Positions 18,351 through 28,454 are shown, numbered from the stretch's first letter. The stretch: DNA of 64,000 nucleotides from CAVVEQ01 sp963828855 (GCA_963828855.1 CAWHGB010000001.1:62001-126000); one strand, 5' to 3'. Numbers and translations are program-made. The notes: a model not told the origin generated them from the sequence alone.

Positions 18351-18368
18351 ATTGGACAACTGTCCAAT
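18351..18368. promoter_or_regulatory. Palindromic operator-like site ATTGGACA-AC-TGTCCAAT
   Basis: Perfect 8-bp arms with a 2-bp centre. It lies between the alkyltransferase-like gene and the recombinase, and it shares the core TGGAC-N4-GTCCA with a second site at 38470-38483. The form resembles TetR-type operators; the protein that binds is unknown. Confidence 0.55.
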
Positions 18369-18370
18369 AT

Positions 18371-19490
18371 GGATGGCAGGATTCTTGCAAGTAAATGGGT
18401 ATGCTTCAGCGCTCTTTCCAGCAGATCAGCAACCACAAACAACCAACCCCTGCTACCGGAGGATCTCATCCGCCAGCGCGCCGGGCAGGCAGCCGACCGC
18501 GCCGCCGCCTCCACCCGGATCGACGATTACCGCTCCCGTCGCGCGGTAGAAACACTCCGCCGCCAGGATGATGATCTCCTGCTTTCAGCGAGTTCCTGGA
18601 ACAGATGGGTGTTCCCGGTGGAGATTTCGCCCACGACCCGTTCGCCTGGCGCGGTGTCACCTGGGGATTGGTCGAAGCATTCATCAAATGGCAGCTCGCG
18701 CAGGGTTACGCAGTTCCCAACCGTGAATGTGCGTCTTTCAACCAGTAAAAACCTACGCCCGGTTGGCCTTTCAGGCCGGTGCGCTGGACGCGCAAGCCTA
18801 CGCGCTCATCCACGCCATCAAAGGCTACGGCCGCGGTGAACAGCGGCGCATCGACGGCCACCGATCGCCAAATATCCGCCGGGGATTGAAGAAAGTCGAA
18901 CCAGTGCGCATCACCCCCGGGCAAGCTGCCACCCTGAAAACCCATCCGGATACCCCCCAGGGCAGGCGCGACAAGCTGCTGATGTGTCTGCTGCTGGATC
19001 ACGGCCTGCGGGTGGGCGAGGTTGCCTCTCTGAATGTGGAGGACTTCATCGCCGAGGAAGATTGCCTGCGCTTCTTCCGCTCCAAGGTCGGCAAGGAACA
19101 AACCCACCGCCTTTCGGATTCCACCCGCCAGGCCCTTGCCGATTGTGCCGCCCACTCCGAGCTGCCAGAAAGCGGAAGGTTACTTCGCCACAGCCTGAAG
19201 AATGGGGCATTGGGCAAGGCGGGTATGACCACTCGCGGGATCACCCTGAGGGTTCGCATTCTCGGGCAGGAGCGCGGCACTCCAGGGCTTGAGCGCCCAC
19301 GATTGCCGGCATGCCTGGGCCACCAGCGCGGCTCGCAACGGCACAGACCCATTCGCACTTGCAGGAAGCGGGCGGCTGGAGCTCACTGGCCATGCCACGC
19401 CGTTATGTGGACGAACAGGAGATTGCGAATGAGGGGGTTAAAACAGGAAGGGAATTTAATCTGGAGGAAGATTTCCTTCCGTCACCCTAA
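18371..19490 (+). pseudogene. Tyrosine recombinase (phage integrase family), multiple frameshifts
   Basis: Conserved sequence runs through several frames. It starts with RSRRAVETLRRQDDDLLL, then FSEFLEQMGVPGGDF and WGLVEAFIKWQLAQGYAVP (the N-terminal SAM-like core-binding domain). The catalytic domain begins LLMCLLLDHGLRVGEVASLN with the first catalytic Arg. Later come HDCRHAWAT (His-x-x-Arg box) and RRYVDEQEI with the nucleophile Tyr, ending at the TAA 19488-19490. All catalytic residues are present but spread over at least four frames, changing near 18590, 18715 and again after 19250. It is either a decayed integrase or a functional one damaged by sequencing error. No flanking attachment repeats were found. 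The start is uncertain. Confidence 0.75.
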
Positions 19491-19537
19491 CTCGAGCCGT
19501 CATTACCCCGCATGATAGAATTCAGGCGGAGAATCCA

Positions 19538-20674
19538 ATGTCAAATAACACAATTGAATATTCAGCCTCCGTTGCAGCCCCTGGTGGGAACCTGGCGTGG
19601 GGACATACTGGAATGCATTCAAATCCGGGAACAATCGCTGTCGTGGATGAAATGGGGAAGTTGGTCGCCAGCGTTGGTAGATCCGCACCTCGTCACCTAC
19701 CTGCGCTCCAGCGCCAAGCCTTTCCAGGCGCTGCCGTTCGTGGAAGCCGGCGGGGTGGAGCATTTCGGACTCACCCACGAGGAGCTGGCCATCCTGTGCG
19801 CCTCCCACGATGGTACCGATCGGCATGTGGAAGTGTTCCGCCGTATCCAGAAAAAGTCGGACTTTTTGAAAGCGATCTACTGTGCGGTGTGCACCCTCCT
19901 ATTTCCAAATCCACTCAGCGGGAACTGATCCTGCGCGGAGAGGAGTCCTCACCCTATCCGCCATAACTGTTCCGGCAAGCATACCGGGATGCTGGCGATG
20001 TGCTGTTCTGAAGGGCTGGCCAAAGGAAAACTATCTCGAGCCGCAGCATCCCCTCCAGCAATTGATTCTCACCACATTCAGTCGAAATGACCAGCACCTC
20101 AAGGGATCAGATCGCGCTGGGTACCGATGGCTGCTCGGCACCGGTTTTTGCCATCCCGCATGCAAAACGCCGCGATCGGGTTTGCCCGGCTGATTGACCC
20201 TTCCAACCTGTCCCCGACGAGGGCTGATGCATGTCGCAAGATCACTTCATCGCGATGTACGGAATACCCCGAAATGATCGCCGGACAGGGTGATTTTGAT
20301 ACCAGCCTGATGCGGCCGCGAAAGGGAAAGATCGTCTGTAAATCCGGCGCGGAAGGGTTACCTGGCGATGGGCTTCCTGCCGGGAGCCTGCGGAGCGGGC
20401 AGCCCGGCATTGGGCGTGACGATCAAGATCATGGACGGCGATACGGGCGGTGACTTTCGTCCCGGAGCCGATCACCAACGAAGGCCGCGCCCGGCCGATC
20501 GTTGCCCTGGAAGTTCTGCGCCAGCTTGGCGCGCTTACTCCAGCACTCGCTGGAGAAAATGGCTGCGTTCGCGCCCGGCCGCAGACCAACTGGCGCGGGG
20601 TCGAGGTTGGCAGGTTCGAACCGGTTTTCTCCTTGAATATTTTAAGTGAATTATCGGGGAGAATAGATCCTTAA
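19538..20674 (+). CDS. L-asparaginase II-family protein, multiple frameshifts
   Basis: Resembles the asparaginase II family typified by Rhizobium thermolabile asparaginase, which hydrolyses L-asparagine to aspartate and ammonia. Matching segments lie in different frames: MSNNTIEYSASVAAPGGN; HLVTYLRSSAKPFQALPFVE; HEELAILCASHDGTDRHV; DQIALGTDGCSAPVFAIP, the most conserved stretch; and NWRGVEVGRFEPVFSL near the end. At least five frame changes are needed. The gene converges with the peptidase gene and overlaps its end by a few bases. Whether the protein is really made cannot be told without corrected sequence. Confidence 0.7.
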
Positions 20675-22135
20675 AGTATTTTGCGATTAGAGCCGAAAGA
20701 TCCTGATCTGTGTGCTCAGACAAGAGATTAAAGAAAAGTCTCTGTGGAGGATAACTCTCCCGGGTTTTTTTCGCCACCCTGCGCGGTGTAATCCCGAAGA
20801 AACTGAAAAAAGACCTCTTCCCCGATCGCACTTCCAAGGTCATGCAGGAATTGCGCTCCCCGCAAGTAGACCGCGTTTACGTAGGGGCGAAAGCTGCTGT
20901 GGTCATAGATTGTGCCATCCACCCAACCCGCTGGGAGAATAGGCATCCACCCGGAAGGTCCACCAGTCATTGGCGGATTCGGGGAAATAGCGCTGGTAAT
21001 AAAGCAATTCACTGTAGGTGGCCAGGGCTTCATCCAGCCAGGGCTCTATCGCCGGATCATTACCCACTACCCCATAGAACCACTGGTGGGCAGTCTCGTG
21101 CGCGGCGATGGCGACCAGGTAGGATAATGGCTCACCTTTGTATTGCCGGTAATAGGACTCCCCCAGGTAGTACAACCCATCGTATTCCATCCCATCTGGA
21201 AAATCAGCCTCCACCACGCTGAGCGGTGGAATGCGGGTACTCGCCGTATAACTCGCTGAAGAGCGCCAGGGCATCCGCGGTCACGTCGCGGGCAACATCT
21301 GCCTGCGCGCGATGCTCCGGGAAGGCATAGGAGAGGATGCGGGTACCGTTGACGAAGATTTCGGATACTTCGTACTGATCGCTCACGGAAAAGCTGAAGC
21401 AGCGGGCGGAAGGGAGGGAATAATGCCAACCATCGCCCAGGGATTCCGCGGGCGCGCTGGCTGCCACCACCAATTGGGATCGGGGTTGGCCAGCCGCAGG
21501 GTCACATCATAATCCGCGAGATCGTAGACCAGGTGTTCCCCTACCGCAGCCGGGAGGGTGGATAAGCCAGCCTGTAGTCCTCCTGGTAGATCGGCAGGAA
21601 GGGGTACCAGTCGCCGAAATTCAGCTGCCTGCCGGTGTTGTTGAGCGGACCCTTCCCCGTCGGGCAGTTCCAGCCGGTAGCGCAAATGCAATTTCATCCT
21701 CTGCCCCGGTTCAACGCCTTCGCGCAGCTGGAAAGTAAGAGTCTCACCTTCCAAAACAGCACCATTCACCTCCACGCCATCCCCCCACTGAAATTCCTTC
21801 AATGTGAACGTCCCCTCACCCCGGTTGGGAGGCACAACCAGGGTGATATTATTGGATGGAGAAATAAGACTGATTATTTCATCGATCTCTGCGATGCTTT
21901 TTTCGGGATCGAGAAGAACGTCGAATTGATAAATGCTTCTAACTGAAGATACTCCGATCGATGTCAGGGATGGCTGGGGCCTGGGGCTGGGTTGGGAAAT
22001 GGTCAATGTTGCGATTTGTGTTTGGGTTGCAGCAGCCATTCCGGTTGGCGTGATTGAGGTCGCCGCAGCACTGCATGCCGCCAAAATCAGAATGACTCCA
22101 AATCCCACAAGCACGAAGACAATCGTGTTCCGCAT
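20671..22135 (-). CDS. M1-type zinc metallopeptidase lipoprotein, multiple frameshifts
   Basis: A secreted aminopeptidase-like enzyme. The N-terminus MRNTIVFVLVGFGVILILAAC is a lipoprotein signal (Cys 21). The catalytic domain shows DGMEYDGLYYLG (equivalent of the GAMEN/GMEYPG substrate loop) and then HETAH with a third ligand Glu exactly 19 residues on (EPWLDEALATYSE), the HExxH-x18-E gluzincin pattern. The end includes LSEHTDQDLSALIAKYF. Segments lie in several frames, changing near 21600, 21420, 21240 and 20900, and near the end. I start at ATG 22135 because it gives the signal peptide; the frame extends further upstream without family resemblance. Confidence 0.75.
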
Positions 22136-22222
22136 GGAAAAGATTATATTCCCCAACTGGGGCAGTTCTCGCGGGAAATAAATTAAAATATATTCATCCA
22201 TTCGCTGGAAAGGACAACGTCT

Positions 22223-23551
22223 ATGGTTGATAAAAAAGTGGACGTGATCGTGGTCGGCGCTGGAACCGCAGGCTGTTATTTCGCATGGCAGCTCGGAAAA
22301 GCGGGATTCCATGTGGTCGTGTTGGAAGCTGGCACCCTGAACAACCTGGGTAAGCACATTGGGATTTTCCACATGGATCAGATTCGATTCGATGAATTCG
22401 GCCTCCCCCACCCCACTGCGAAGGAGCTCATCCATACCGAAGAGATCGGCTACACCTGGTCGCCTGACCTCCAGGTAAAGATCCAGGTATGCTACACCTT
22501 TTACGTCATGGAGATGGCAGCTTTTATTCAGAGGATGCACGTCTACGTCCGTGAAAGCGGCGGGGAGATCCTTGAACATACCAGAGTGGAAGAATTAATC
22601 CTGGAAGATGGCAATCTCACCGGCGTGAAGGGAACCAGGGAGGGAAAATCCTTTTCCCTGAAGGCACCCTTGATCGTGGATGCTTCCGGTGTCGAGGCAG
22701 CCATTCGCACACGGTTACCTGCGGGTTTTGGGGTTGAGAGCGACCCTGTCACCCCGGAAAAATCTCTCTTCGTGTGCCTGGAATACCGGGAAAACACGGG
22801 CGCTAACTTTCCCGCTGGAAGTAATTCATATCTTTTCCACAAGGCCTTCTGGAATAAAAGCTACGGGGAAGGGGTAATTCTGGGGATCGGCCAACCGGTG
22901 AGCTTCGAAAACGCATGGAACCTTCACCGGGAATGGCGCGAAGAGTATTTCGGCGATCCCGGGAAGCTCCTTTACCGCCGCCAGGGACAGATCCCATTTC
23001 GCCGCCCTCCCTTCAGTTTAGTGGGTGATGGATTCATGGTAATTGGCGACGCAGCCTGCCAGAACAAACCCTTCTCTGGCGAGGGTGTCACATCCGGGTT
23101 CACTGCTGCCCGGATCGCCGCCGAAATTGCTATTCATGCGCTTAAATCCGGCCATATAACCAGGGATGATCTCTGGGAATACAATGTGCTCTATTTTCGC
23201 GGGCAGGGTGCAAAATTTGCCTCCAGTCTGGCGCAGCTCCCGGTGGCGGCGGAGCTTTCCCGCCGGGATGTGAATTTTCTGTTCCACGCAGGCATCATTT
23301 TCACAAGCTCCGATTTTGAAGAGCTCAACCGCAATTATGAGATCCAGATGGGCTTCGGCAAGCTGCTGCGGACTGCAGCGATTCTCATCTGGGGTGTTGT
23401 CAGTGGTAAATTTAGCTATACCAGTCTCAGGAAATTCCTGGGAGCTTCCGGAAACGCGGGTAAGATTAAAGACCATTACCAAGCTTTTCCAAAAAATCCT
23501 GGCGATTTCAATAACTGGCGCGCGAAAGCAGCCCAGCTATGGAACGAGTAG
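22223..23551 (+). CDS. FAD-dependent oxidoreductase, geranylgeranyl-reductase/FixC-like
   Basis: A 442-residue flavoprotein, intact. The N-terminal dinucleotide-binding motif is VIVVGAGTAGCYFAWQLGKA (residues 9-28), and the second FAD motif is GDAACQNKPFSGEGVTSGF (about 274-292). The layout matches the geranylgeranyl reductase family, whose members reduce isoprenoid chains or take part in electron transfer. It is followed 24 bp later by a flavin reductase-like gene, so the two may act together. The product of the reaction cannot be fixed from sequence. Confidence 0.85.
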   Translation: MVDKKVDVIVVGAGTAGCYFAWQLGKAGFHVVVLEAGTLNNLGKHIGIFHMDQIRFDEFGLPHPTAKELIHTEEIGYTWSPDLQVKIQVCYTFYVMEMAAFIQRMHVYVRESGGEILEHTRVEELILEDGNLTGVKGTREGKSFSLKAPLIVDASGVEAAIRTRLPAGFGVESDPVTPEKSLFVCLEYRENTGANFPAGSNSYLFHKAFWNKSYGEGVILGIGQPVSFENAWNLHREWREEYFGDPGKLLYRRQGQIPFRRPPFSLVGDGFMVIGDAACQNKPFSGEGVTSGFTAARIAAEIAIHALKSGHITRDDLWEYNVLYFRGQGAKFASSLAQLPVAAELSRRDVNFLFHAGIIFTSSDFEELNRNYEIQMGFGKLLRTAAILIWGVVSGKFSYTSLRKFLGASGNAGKIKDHYQAFPKNPGDFNNWRAKAAQLWNE

Positions 23552-23575
23552 AATACCGGAAAGGATCAAATTCAT

Positions 23576-24112
23576 ATGGAACTTAACCCGATACAAATAC
23601 AAGATCTTGACTTGAATATCCTAAACCAGTTTGATAAACGCTGGTTCCTTCTAACCTGTGGGGATTTCGAGGCAGGAAAATTTAATACGATGACCATTTC
23701 CTGGGGCAGCCTGGGGACGGTCTGGGATAAGCCCTTCGCGCAGGTGTTCGTCCGCCCCACCCGCTTCACCTTCGAGTTCATGAACAGCTACGATTCCTTC
23801 ACCTTATGCGCTTTCGATAAATCCTATAAGAGCTCGCTGGACCTGATCGGCAGCAAATCCGGGCGCGAAGGCAACAAGATCGCCGACGCCGGGTTGACCC
23901 CCAGCAAAGCCGCCACGGTGAAATCTCCCATTTTCAAAGAGGCCGAGCTGGTGATCGAGTGCCGCAAAATGTACTGGCAGGATCTGGACCCCACCCATTT
24001 CCTCTTTCCCGAACTGCAGCGGAAGTATCCGAAAAAGGATTATCACCGGGTCTTCTATGGCGAGGTGCTGGAAGTTTTCGGGAAGGAAGAGTTCATTCGC
24101 CCGGTGAAATAA
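23576..24112 (+). CDS. Flavin reductase-like (flavoredoxin) domain protein
   Basis: A 178-residue FMN-binding split-barrel protein of the flavin reductase/flavoredoxin type. Typical segments are FNTMTISWGSLGTVWDKPF and VFVRPTRFTFEFMN near residues 40-75, and SGREGNKIADAGLTPSKA near 95-115. Such proteins bind FMN and move electrons between NAD(P)H or ferredoxin and other flavoproteins. It closely follows the FAD oxidoreductase and probably shares its mRNA. Intact. Confidence 0.88.
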   Translation: MELNPIQIQDLDLNILNQFDKRWFLLTCGDFEAGKFNTMTISWGSLGTVWDKPFAQVFVRPTRFTFEFMNSYDSFTLCAFDKSYKSSLDLIGSKSGREGNKIADAGLTPSKAATVKSPIFKEAELVIECRKMYWQDLDPTHFLFPELQRKYPKKDYHRVFYGEVLEVFGKEEFIRPVK

Positions 24113-24140
24113 CCGGGCAACAGCCCCATGGAGGTGACCC

Positions 24141-24395
24141 ATGAGCATAATTCTCCTCGATGGTAGTCTGAAGGTTGAGATTAGCTTCGAAAAATCAGAG
24201 TTGAGATTCGACGATAATATTCGCGTCACGTTTGTGGAGGATTGCCCGGATGACGAACGCCTGTTCCGCGCAGTGGAGACCAACATCTTCCTGACCCCCG
24301 ATCAGGCCTGTGAGCTTGCCCGCCGGCTTATCCACGACAGCCCAGTGCAGCCTTCAGGCTTGATTCGCTATCAACTTTCTGCAGGAGGTGAGCTT
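24141..24395 (+). CDS. Small unknown protein, start well supported, end uncertain
   Basis: Begins MSIILLDGSLKVEISFEKSE with a strong GGAGGTGA 3 bases before the ATG, and shows a compact acidic sequence of about 75-85 residues with no family I know. As given the frame runs, without a stop, into the next gene. That gene has its own ribosome site AGGAGGTGAGCTT before an ATG pair at 24396. A TGA inside that ribosome site would stop this protein if one base were missing upstream, so I end it there. A true fusion is less likely. Confidence 0.5.
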
Positions 24396-24789
24396 ATGAT
24401 GGAACAATTCGATATCTCCACGCTTTTGCCCGCATCTCCGAAGGAGGTGTTCCGCGCCTGGCTGGATGGCACGCCCGGTTGCGGAATTTACCGGCAGCCC
24501 GGCGGAGGGGGATGATCAGCCTGGCAGCCCATTCACCGCCTGGGATGGCTATATCACCGGCACCAACCTTGAGATCGATCCTCCGCACCGCATCCTGCAA
24601 TCCTGGCGTACAACCGAATTTCCCGAAGGGGCACCCGATTCCACGCTGGAGATCACCCTGGAAGCCCACCCCGAGGGCACCTTGCTGCGGTTGGTTCACA
24701 GCGGTTTCCCCGAAGGCCAGGGGGAGGATTACCGGACCGGCTGGGAGGACTTTTACTTCGCTCCCCTGAGATCCTATTTTGGAAAATGA
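24396..24789 (+). CDS. SRPBCC/AHSA1-like ligand-binding protein, frameshifted
   Basis: A START-like barrel protein, about 130 residues when rejoined. MEQFDISTLLPASPKEVFRA is the standard first strand and helix. After a frame change near 24470 the sequence continues as AEFTGSPAEGDDQPGSPF, then WDGYITGTNLEIDPPHRILQ, ending GWEDFYFAPLRSYFGK. The family includes Hsp90-activator-like and polyketide-cyclase-like proteins binding hydrophobic ligands. The start is set by AGGAGGTGAGCTT before the ATG. The ligand is unknown. Confidence 0.75.
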
Positions 24790-24836
24790 AGACCTGGGCC
24801 ATACGCCTTGAATAAAATTACCCCGGAGGAAAGCTT

Positions 24837-26042
24837 TTGAGCACTGTGGGGATCATCGGTGCCGGACCAGCCGGCATCCTGGCTGCCATTGAGTCAGCAC
24901 GCAGGGGCAACACGACGCTGCTCTTCGATTCCAATCCTGCCATCGGCCGCAAGCTGCTGGTCACCGGCGCCGGACGCTGCAACCTGACCAACGCCGCTGT
25001 GGCAACCGGAGCGTTACGCCTGCGCGGATAGGGAATGGGTGTCCACCCTCCTGGAGAATTTCGGTCACCCGGAACTCCTGGCTTACCTGCATGACCTGGG
25101 TATCCTTACCACCTCCACGATGGATGGCTGGTTCTACCCGGCTTCCTTTTCCGCCGCGACGGTGGTAGATACTCTGGCGGCTATCTTGGACCTGTATGAA
25201 AGTGGATGTCATCCTGCGGACAAAGATCGTCTCTATTGAAACGATCTGGGGAAATATTCACTCTAACAGATGCACGCGGCAAGAGTTATACAGTCGAGCG
25301 CCTGGTGATGGCTTGCGGCGGAAAGGCGCTCCCGGATCTTGGCTCGACCGGCGAACTTCTTCCCCTGCTGGCGAAATGGGGTCACACTGTCATTCCACTG
25401 CGTCCGGCGCTGGCACCCCTGGAGGCGGATATGCGTCCTTACCGCGCTCTTCCGGGGGTGCGCCTGGATGCCCGCACGCGCCTCTTCGATGGAAAGGAAC
25501 TTCTCGGGGAAACGACGGGCAACCTTATCTTTACCGAATGGGGATTGAACGGTCCGGCGGTGATGGATCTGAGTCACCTGGTCAAACCTGGTACGAACCA
25601 GGATCTGCGCCTGGAACTGGATCTGCTCTTCGAACACGAAGAAGAATTCGTTGAACTTCTCGATCACCGGGCTGCAAGCACGGTCCCGTTGCAGGTCATC
25701 CTCGGTGCAGTGCTGCCACCCAAAATCCCCCCGGTCATCCTGGCGCTCGCCGGTCTGAACCCGGAGATCCGCGCTGACAAATTGAGTCAAAAGGAAAGAA
25801 CTGCGATTATTATTTTGATGAAGGGACTGCCCTTCCACGTTAGTGGAGCACGCGGATTTAAGTATTGCCAGGTTTCAGCCGGCGGTGTGCCGGTAACCGA
25901 AGTGGAACCCCTAACCATGCAATCCCGGGTTGTGCCGGGGCTCTTCCTCACCGGGGAGGTGCTGGATGTGGTCGGACCCTGCGGGGGGTTCAACCTGCAG
26001 TTCGCATTCTCAAGCGGGGTTAATGCCGGGCGGTCTGTCTAG
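24837..26042 (+). CDS. HI0933/BaiN-type FAD oxidoreductase, frameshifted
   Basis: A flavoprotein of the HI0933 family (about 400 residues when rejoined), with start TTG at 24837 after GGAGG. The first frame gives GIIGAGPAGILAAIESARRG and GRKLLVTGAGRCNLTNA, the family hallmark. Near 25005 the frame changes to PERYACADREWVSTLLENF; near 25190 and 25235 two more changes lead to SGEIFTLTDARGKSYTVERL. The last 270 residues are uninterrupted and end with GGFNLQFAFSSGVNAGRS. Homologues include BaiN of bile-acid metabolism, but most have no known substrate. Confidence 0.82.
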
Positions 26043-26044
26043 AA

Positions 26045-28141
26045 TTATTCGATCCGCACGCGGATATCGATCGCGAATGCCCCCTCCCCCGGCGCGAGGA
26101 CACGCAGGGGATTGATTTCCATTTCCTGGATGCGCGGGTGATCCAGCGCCAGCTGGCCGAGCCGCACGAGCGCGTCGATCACGCCCTCCCGGTCGGCAGG
26201 CGCCAGGCTGCGGAACCCGTTCAACTTCCTGCCTGCCCAGGTCTTCGCGAGCATCGCCTCCGCTTCCCGGCGGGTGAGCGGAGCCAGGGCGAAGGCTACG
26301 TCCTTCAAACCCTCCACCTCCACCCCACCTGAACCAAACATGACCAGCGGTCCGAATTGCGGATCGCGCAGGGTGCCCACGATCACGTCCTGCCCGGCAG
26401 GCAACATCCGCTGGATGGTGGCGCCTTCAATGTGAGCCTCCGGCTTTGACCGGTGGGCGTTTTCCACTACCGCGCGAAATCCTGTTCTCACCTCCTCGGC
26501 AGTCTTCGCACCAAGGTAAACGCCGCCCACGTCGGATTTATGCGGGATATCCGCCGAGGCAACCTTTATAGCCACGGGAAATCCGCAACGTTCGGCAAGG
26601 GTGACCGCAGCATTTTCATCTGAAGCGAGATCGTTGCGGACCGTACGAAAGCCGTAAGATTCGAAAAGATTCAGGGTAGCAGCCTGGGGGAGGAACCCGG
26701 CGGGTTGGCCATCCAGAATGGCCGCAGCAGCGGAGGGTCGAGTATTTTGCACCTTAAGCGGCTCATCGTTGATCGCTTCCAGGATTTCCAAGCGACGAAC
26801 CAACACCCCCAGCGCAGAGGCGGCATCTTCCGGGAAGGTGAATTCCGGGATACGCGCTGCCCGAAGGAACTGCACCCCTTCCTGCACGAGCAGGTCGCCC
26901 ATCAATACCACCGCCACCGGTTTATGGTGGGATTGGATAACGGGGATAACCGCTTTGGCGACCGCCCCAGCCGAGGATGAGGGCGGCGGCGGTGTAATGA
27001 CCATGACCGCGTCCACCCCAGGGTCGCTGAGAAGAATTTCCAGGCTGCGGGCATAATCCTCCGGCATGGCGGAGGCCAGCATATCCACCGGGTTGCGTAA
27101 CGATGCAGCCGGGGGCAATCCCTTCGCTAAAAGATCCTGCTTGTCAGGAGAGATCTCGGCCAGTTTCAAGCCATTGAGTTCCAGGGCATCCGCAGCGGTG
27201 ACTCCCGGTCCACCGGCGTTGGTCAGCACAGCCACGCGGCAACCTTGCGGCAGCGGAGACCAGGCCAGTGCGCGTGCCCAACGGAACAACTCCTGTGTGG
27301 TGGCAGCTCGGATGACCCCCGCCCGCCGGAAACCCGCATCAAAAGCAGCTTCCTGACCGGCCAGCGCGCCGGTGTGGGAAGCCGCAGCCCTGCGGCCGGC
27401 ATCGAACCTGCCGACCTTAAGTGCCAGGATGGGTTTCTCCCGGCTGACCCGGCGGGCAGTATCAACGAAATCCCTGCCGCTACTGACTCCTTCCATATAA
27501 AGCGTAATCACCGAGGTGTAAGGCGCAGTGGCAACCGGCTCCAGGATATTCGTCTCATTCACATCCACCTGGTTGCCCAGGGAGTAAAGCCCCGAAAGCC
27601 CGATCCCCTGCCCACGCAGATAATCCACCACACCAGCGCAGATGGCGCCTGAATGGGAGATAAAGGCAATCTCCCCCACCGGTGCAGGCGGTGGCTGCAG
27701 GAAGGTGGTATCCATGGGCAGGTGGGTATCGATGATCCCGATGCAATTAGGACCGAGCAGACGCATACCGGAGTCGCGGGCGACCTGCAGGCATTCCTCC
27801 TCCAGGGCAGCTCCATCCGGGCCGGTCTCGCGGAACCCACCGGCGGCGATGATGGCAGCTTTAATGCCTCGAAGCGCACAATCCCGAAGGATGCCCGCCA
27901 TCTGCGGAGCTGAAGCAAGGATGACTGCCAGGTCGACCGGATCGGGCACAGCGGCGATGGACTTGTGTACCGGCCGCCCAAGCAGCTCGCCTCCCCGTGG
28001 ATTGACCAGGTGAACCGCGCCGGGGTAACCGCTCTGAACCAGGTTGCGCGCCAGGCCATATCCCAGCTTGGTGGGGTCCTGCGATACACCGATCAGGGCA
28101 ATCCCCCGAGGGGTGAAGAAAGGTGCCAGGGATGGATCCAT
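26045..28141 (-). CDS. ADP-forming acyl-CoA synthetase (fused alpha-beta, acetyl-CoA synthetase type)
   Basis: Converts acyl-CoA, ADP and phosphate to the free acid, ATP and CoA, giving substrate-level ATP in fermentation; 698 residues, intact. The alpha part comes first: a CoA-binding domain (IALIGVSQDPTKLGYGLARN) and a ligase part with the phosphohistidine loop ASHTGALAGQEAAFDAGF. The C-terminal ATP-grasp part has PVAIKVASADIPHKSDVGGV and the metal-binding region MEINPLRV. The gene converges with the HI0933 flavoprotein, with stops 2 bp apart. It would pair well with the aldehyde:ferredoxin oxidoreductase and the 2-oxo acid dehydrogenase elsewhere in the window. Confidence 0.93.
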   Translation of the reverse strand: MDPSLAPFFTPRGIALIGVSQDPTKLGYGLARNLVQSGYPGAVHLVNPRGGELLGRPVHKSIAAVPDPVDLAVILASAPQMAGILRDCALRGIKAAIIAAGGFRETGPDGAALEEECLQVARDSGMRLLGPNCIGIIDTHLPMDTTFLQPPPAPVGEIAFISHSGAICAGVVDYLRGQGIGLSGLYSLGNQVDVNETNILEPVATAPYTSVITLYMEGVSSGRDFVDTARRVSREKPILALKVGRFDAGRRAAASHTGALAGQEAAFDAGFRRAGVIRAATTQELFRWARALAWSPLPQGCRVAVLTNAGGPGVTAADALELNGLKLAEISPDKQDLLAKGLPPAASLRNPVDMLASAMPEDYARSLEILLSDPGVDAVMVITPPPPSSSAGAVAKAVIPVIQSHHKPVAVVLMGDLLVQEGVQFLRAARIPEFTFPEDAASALGVLVRRLEILEAINDEPLKVQNTRPSAAAAILDGQPAGFLPQAATLNLFESYGFRTVRNDLASDENAAVTLAERCGFPVAIKVASADIPHKSDVGGVYLGAKTAEEVRTGFRAVVENAHRSKPEAHIEGATIQRMLPAGQDVIVGTLRDPQFGPLVMFGSGGVEVEGLKDVAFALAPLTRREAEAMLAKTWAGRKLNGFRSLAPADREGVIDALVRLGQLALDHPRIQEMEINPLRVLAPGEGAFAIDIRVRIE

Positions 28142-28209
28142 TGTTTTATTCCTTACGATCCGGGTTCTCCTGATTATAGCAAACCGCCCATACCCTCACT
28201 TAAAAGAAT

Positions 28210-28232
28210 CCAGGGCACCGAAAGTGCCCTGG
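28210..28232 (-). terminator. Terminator hairpin of the first pilin gene
   Basis: CCAGGGCAC-CGAAA-GTGCCCTGG, a perfect 9-bp stem 22 bp after the stop, with a broken T-rich stretch after it. It is nearly the same hairpin as that at 28549-28572. Confidence 0.8.
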
Positions 28233-28253
28233 AAAAACTTGCGATGATGAAAC

Positions 28254-28400
28254 TTAGATGGCCTGGGTAATACCAGAGAAGATCTTACCGATGGCGGGTC
28301 CGAGAAGAGCAAGAATAACGATGACAACTACAGCAACTAAAACGAGAATGAGCGCATATTCAACAAGGCCTTGACCTTTTTCCTTGGGAGCGAATAACAT
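28254..28400 (-). CDS. Flp-type (type IVb) pilin, copy 1
   Basis: A 48-residue prepilin. MLFAPKEKG is the leader, and cleavage is expected after Gly9, followed by QGLVEYALIL with the required Glu at +5 and a Tyr. The single membrane helix VLVAVVVIVILALLG follows, with a short tail ending FSGITQAI. An AGGAGG lies 8 bases before the ATG at 28398-28400. It forms thin Tad-type fibres after processing by a prepilin peptidase; no peptidase or Tad assembly gene is in the window. The protein is identical to copy 2 at 28594-28740. Confidence 0.92.
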   Translation of the reverse strand: MLFAPKEKGQGLVEYALILVLVAVVVIVILALLGPAIGKIFSGITQAI

Positions 28401-28454
28401 GGTGTTTCACCTCCTTCCTTATTCCGGTTTCGACGGGTCCTCCCGTCTGCAGCT

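Noticed and set aside
18371..19490. An integrative mobile element around the recombinase
   Set aside because: No tRNA, attachment repeats, cargo or other phage genes were found on either side.
21383..22579. A 398-codon open frame extending the M1 peptidase upstream to 22579
   Set aside because: The upstream part is antisense to the FAD oxidoreductase; the lipoprotein signal begins at 22135.
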